Source: Candidatus Pullilachnospira intestinigallinarum (GTDB lineage Bacteria; Bacillota; Clostridia; Lachnospirales; Lachnospiraceae). Taken from it: a stretch of 64,000 bases of DNA. Position 1 is the first letter of the stretch; every line of letters begins with the position of its first letter. Below, one piece after another: positions 61,288-64,000 of this stretch. A model generated the notes under the pieces. That model ran no database searches and was not told where the DNA came from. It saw only the letters and a program-made list of their open reading frames with translations. Location of the stretch: contig DVIN01000003.1 of assembly GCA_018711275.1 (NCBI GenBank), positions 1 through 64,000 on the forward strand, in the 5' to 3' direction. A program made the translations under genes and the position numbers.

Positions 61288-61964
61288 GGCGTCACCTCAA
61301 ATTTGTAACCCAGTCCCCAGATGGTCTTGATGTATTCTCCCTTATCCCCCATCTTGCTTCTCAGCTTTTTCACATGGGTGTCGATGGTTCTGGCATCGCC
61401 GAAATAATCGTAATTCCATACATGGTTCAGAATTTTCTCCCTGGAAAGGGCAATTCCCTGATTTTCCATGAAATACGTCATCAGTTCAAATTCCTTATAA
61501 CTGAGATCCATGGGCTTTCCGTCCACGGTCACCAGATGGGCGGTCTTATTCAGCACAATACCGCCGGCTTCCAGAATCTCCTCCTGTTCTCCGTGACCGG
61601 CCCTTCTGAGAATGGCCTCCACCCTGGCCACCAGGATCTTGGGGCTGAAAGGTTTGGAAATGTACTCATCCACTCCCAGTTCAAATCCGAGAAGTTCATC
61701 CCGCTCGTCACCTTTTGCCGTCAGCATGATAATGGGTACCTTGGAATGCGCCCGGATCTCCCGGCATACCTGCCATCCGTCCATCTTTGGCATCATCACA
61801 TCCAGGATGATCAGGGCGATATTCTTCACCTCGAAAAAGATATCCACTGCCTGCTCTCCGTCTCCGGCCTCCAGTACCTCGTAATCATGTTTTACCAGGA
61901 AGTCCTTTACCAGCTTCCTCATTCTGCTCTCATCGTCTACCACCAGGATCTTCAGTTTGCTCAT
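61284..61964 (-). CDS. OmpR/PhoB-family response regulator
   Basis: 226 residues, behind AGGAGGTAAGACG. Receiver domain with acidic pocket VVDDES, phosphoacceptor in LILDVMMPKMDG (about Asp55) and conserved TAKG and KPF. The C-terminal winged helix ends in TIDTHVKKLRSKMG ... IWGLGYKFE. Partner of the downstream histidine kinase; targets unknown. Confidence 0.95.
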   Translation of the reverse strand: MSKLKILVVDDESRMRKLVKDFLVKHDYEVLEAGDGEQAVDIFFEVKNIALIILDVMMPKMDGWQVCREIRAHSKVPIIMLTAKGDERDELLGFELGVDEYISKPFSPKILVARVEAILRRAGHGEQEEILEAGGIVLNKTAHLVTVDGKPMDLSYKEFELMTYFMENQGIALSREKILNHVWNYDYFGDARTIDTHVKKLRSKMGDKGEYIKTIWGLGYKFEVTP

Positions 61965-62023
61965 CGTCTTACCTCCTGCTTTTCCCGTCCATTTTAACAG
62001 GAAATTATGTCTCTTCTGTGTCC

Positions 62024-62632
62024 TTACTCATCCCGCCTTCTCCTTTTCTTCTCCGGCGCCGAGAAAAACTGTACGGCAATACCAGCCGCTGCCAGCAGGA
62101 CAGTGAGCCCTCCAATCACCACAGCACTCCAACCCAGGATTCCCCCAAGTCCTGAAGCCATACTGGCCGCACCGCTGATACCGGTGGACACGATGATAAT
62201 CGGTCTGGAAAACGCCACAATCAGCACTCCCACCACCAGCCCCAGCAGAGCTCCCGCAGCCATCAATGCCAGCTTTTCTTTATCCCCGATATCCATGGGG
62301 CGCACCAGGGAAATTGTGACGGATACGGTCAGCAGCCATCCCAGAAGGAACGCGCCCACCAGATAGATCTGATAGGCCAGGGTGGCGGCCACCACCCCCA
62401 CGGCCAGAGTTACCAGCCAGACGGCCCACTGAGCGTCCAGAAAACGGCCTCCCAGAAACAGTCCGATCCCGGCTCCCAGCACAAAACCTCCCAGCGCTGT
62501 CCACACCCGCAGCAGGCGGAATCCCATAAAACAATTCAGAGCGCCGAAAAGCAGACCAAACATCAGGCCTACTTGCTTTAAAAGCCCCAGCTGCTCCGTA
62601 ATTCCCGGATATTGACTAAGAAATTCCTGCAT
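62024..62632 (-). CDS. DUF4203/TMEM198-like membrane protein
   Basis: 202 residues from ATG 62632 (MQEFLSQYPGITEQ) behind AAAGGAGAG. Seven hydrophobic segments rich in glycine and alanine (FGLLFGALNCFMGFRLLRVW, GFVLGAGIGLFLGG, LLGLVVGVLIVAF), with a basic C-terminus EKKRRRRDE. Resembles the DUF4203/TM7S3-TMEM198 group, which has no assigned function in bacteria. Promoter TCGACA-N17-TACAAT at 62663-62691. Confidence 0.75.
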   Translation of the reverse strand: MQEFLSQYPGITEQLGLLKQVGLMFGLLFGALNCFMGFRLLRVWTALGGFVLGAGIGLFLGGRFLDAQWAVWLVTLAVGVVAATLAYQIYLVGAFLLGWLLTVSVTISLVRPMDIGDKEKLALMAAGALLGLVVGVLIVAFSRPIIIVSTGISGAASMASGLGGILGWSAVVIGGLTVLLAAAGIAVQFFSAPEKKRRRRDE

Positions 62633-62662
62633 CGTTCTCTCCTTTATTTCCGCGTTTTCATA

Positions 62663-62691
62663 ATTGTACAACACCGGCGGCTGTTTGTCGA
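62663..62691 (-). promoter_or_regulatory. Promoter of the DUF4203-like gene
   Basis: Minus-strand TCGACA and TACAAT separated by 17 nt. Confidence 0.55.
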
Positions 62692-62771
62692 GGCCTCCTT
62701 CCTTCGGCCCAAAAAAACGGACCGGTATCGGCAGGATTCCGCGGCTTCACAAAAACCTAACCGGATTTCCC

Positions 62772-62800
62772 TTGCAAACCTTACATTTTTCCTGTATATT
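62772..62800 (+). promoter_or_regulatory. Promoter of the CNNM/CorC-type gene
   Basis: TTGCAA and TATATT separated by 17 nt, about 86 nt before the TTG start. No other feature seen in 62692-62870. Confidence 0.6.
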
Positions 62801-62886
62801 TTTACATATATATGCCGCTGTGACAGCGCCTCTGACCCACAGAAGCATATCCCGGCGGCCATTTTCAGAAAAAGGAGTTGAACTAT

Positions 62887-64000
62887 TTGGATTCCAGTGA
62901 CGTCTTGCAATTAATCATCTTTGTGGTTCTGCTGTTGGCTTCGGCCTTCTTTTCTTCCGCGGAAACCGCTGTGGTTACGGTAAATAAGCTTCAGCTGCAG
63001 GCGCTTTCCGATGAAGGAAACCGACAGGCACAGAAGCTGCTTTCTTTGATGAAGAATCCGGGAAGACTGCTTCACACCGTACTGGTGGGAGATACCATCG
63101 TCAATCTTTCCGCGGTTTCCCTGTCCGTTCTCTGGTCCCTTCGGGTATTCGGAGCCGGAACTGCCGTGTTCTCCACCGTGGTGATCATTCTTCTTGTGGT
63201 GCTTCTGGGCGAAATTACGCCCCGTACCATCGCATCCTGTCATGGAAAGCGGCTGGCTCTGGGGTATGTGCCGGTTCTTTCCGTTCTGGTAAAGATTCTT
63301 TCGCCGCTGACCTTCCTGTTTGAAAAGGCAGCGGAAGGGATACTGATCCTCCTGCGCATCGACAGAAACAGAAAACGCCCCACCATCACGGAGGAAGAGC
63401 TTCTGAATATCGTGGACACCGGACATGAAGAAGGCGTTATTGAAACCCAGGAACGGCAGATCATTTACAATCTGTTTGATTTCGGCGACTCCCAGGCAAA
63501 GGATGTGATGGTACCCCGCACGGATATGTCCATGGTAAATGTGGATACCACCTATGAAGAGCTTCTGGAAATTTTCAGGGAAGACGGCTACACCCGGTAT
63601 CCCGTTTATGAAAATTCCGCCGATACCATCATTGGTACCATTAATATGAAGGATCTTCTTTTGAGAGATCACCGGACCAACTTTTCCATTCGTGAGATCC
63701 TGCGGGAGCCTTATTTTACCTATGAGCATAAAAGTACCGCCGACCTTCTGGTGGAGATGAAAAAGTATTCCGTCAATCTGGCCATCGTGCTGGACGAATA
63801 CGGCGCCATCGCCGGTATGATTACACTGGAGGATCTTCTGGAGGAAATTGTCGGAGAGATCCGCGATGAATACGATGCGGATGAGGAGGAGGCCTTCCGC
63901 GAGATTATTCCGCGCAGGGAATATGTGGCGCAGGGCTCCATGAAGCTGGATGATCTCAACGAGCTGATGCAGCTGGGCCTGGAATCAGAGGAAAATGATA
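62887..64000 (+). CDS. CNNM/CorC-type (hemolysin C family) membrane protein, cut by window edge
   Basis: Not in the supplied ORF track because it starts with TTG and runs off the end. TTG at 62887 lies 9 nt after GGAG. 371 codons are visible. Residues about 8-140 are a CNNM membrane domain (LLASAFFSSAETAVVTVNK, LVGDTIVNLSAVS, LLGEITPRTIA). Two CBS domains follow (VMVPRTDMSMVNVD ... GTINMKDLLL; LAIVLDEYGAIAGMITLEDLLEEIVGEI), then the start of a CorC_HlyC domain. Family members handle Mg2+ or Co2+; the older name hemolysin C does not imply toxicity. Confidence 0.92.
   Translation, partial: MDSSDVLQLIIFVVLLLASAFFSSAETAVVTVNKLQLQALSDEGNRQAQKLLSLMKNPGRLLHTVLVGDTIVNLSAVSLSVLWSLRVFGAGTAVFSTVVIILLVVLLGEITPRTIASCHGKRLALGYVPVLSVLVKILSPLTFLFEKAAEGILILLRIDRNRKRPTITEEELLNIVDTGHEEGVIETQERQIIYNLFDFGDSQAKDVMVPRTDMSMVNVDTTYEELLEIFREDGYTRYPVYENSADTIIGTINMKDLLLRDHRTNFSIREILREPYFTYEHKSTADLLVEMKKYSVNLAIVLDEYGAIAGMITLEDLLEEIVGEIRDEYDADEEEAFREIIPRREYVAQGSMKLDDLNELMQLGLESEEND

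Noticed and set aside
1-64000. CRISPR array, rRNA operon or large direct repeats
   Set aside because: I read for regularly spaced repeats and conserved rRNA blocks and saw none; the only short repeat family is the three-copy unit around leuB.

Overview
The window looks like a chromosomal segment of an anaerobic Clostridia member, most likely Lachnospiraceae. This rests on gene content and style (inference, no database search): Gram-positive AGGAGG ribosome binding sites before nearly every gene, sigma-A type promoters, a fused 2-hydroxyacyl-CoA dehydratase activase, an Fe-S L-serine dehydratase in two subunits, 4-aminobutyrate/putrescine fermentation genes, and moderately GC-rich genes with AT-rich intergenic promoters. 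I saw no rRNA, CRISPR array or recognisable prophage.

Layout. 1-2.6 kb: the end of an IS630-like element cut by the window edge, a gene tail apparently disrupted by it, and an erythritol/threitol-type dehydrogenase with a ROK regulator. 2.7-4.7 kb: tRNA-Thr(CGT) and proS. 4.7-9.3 kb: two chimeric reading frames back to back, a broken LysR/siderophore-binding-protein fusion and a HelD helicase carrying the N-terminal domain of a GH31 glycosidase. 9.3-14.1 kb: aminotransferase, MscS channel, glycogen branching enzyme.

14.2-31.0 kb is a polyamine island and the most coherent system here. It holds a PotABCD importer with a PII-like protein (PotN type), two LuxR-type regulators, putrescine aminotransferase, an aldehyde dehydrogenase, a second aminotransferase, an Fe-alcohol dehydrogenase, N-carbamoylputrescine amidase, an NhaC-type antiporter, a YtcJ-type amidohydrolase and a cytidylate-kinase-like protein. 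Together they can take N-carbamoylputrescine or putrescine through 4-aminobutanal, GABA and succinate semialdehyde to 4-hydroxybutyrate. Three of its transcription units (patA, nhaC, potN) each begin just after an intrinsic-terminator hairpin, which suggests shared control by attenuation or readthrough.

31-41.4 kb: amino-acid metabolism (DUF1015 gene, serA, serC, ilvB, ilvD, leuB, sdaAA, sdaAB) with a small interspersed repeat around leuB. 41.5-47.8 kb: yajC, tgt and the very large activase. 47.9-55.7 kb: MurJ/SpoVB-like flippase, ung-hisF-hisH, ZIP transporter, nucleotidyltransferase, VanZ-like protein and a lone tyrosine recombinase. 56-64 kb: a sulfite-reductase-like siroheme protein with a CoA-disulfide-reductase/rhodanese fusion, a divergent LysR gene sharing a perfectly symmetric promoter, a two-component system, a DUF4203-like membrane protein and a CNNM/CorC-type protein cut by the right edge. 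That last gene starts with TTG and is missing from the supplied ORF track.

Most long opposite-strand ORFs in the track, including ones over 1,000 codons, are shadows of GC-rich genes and are left out.
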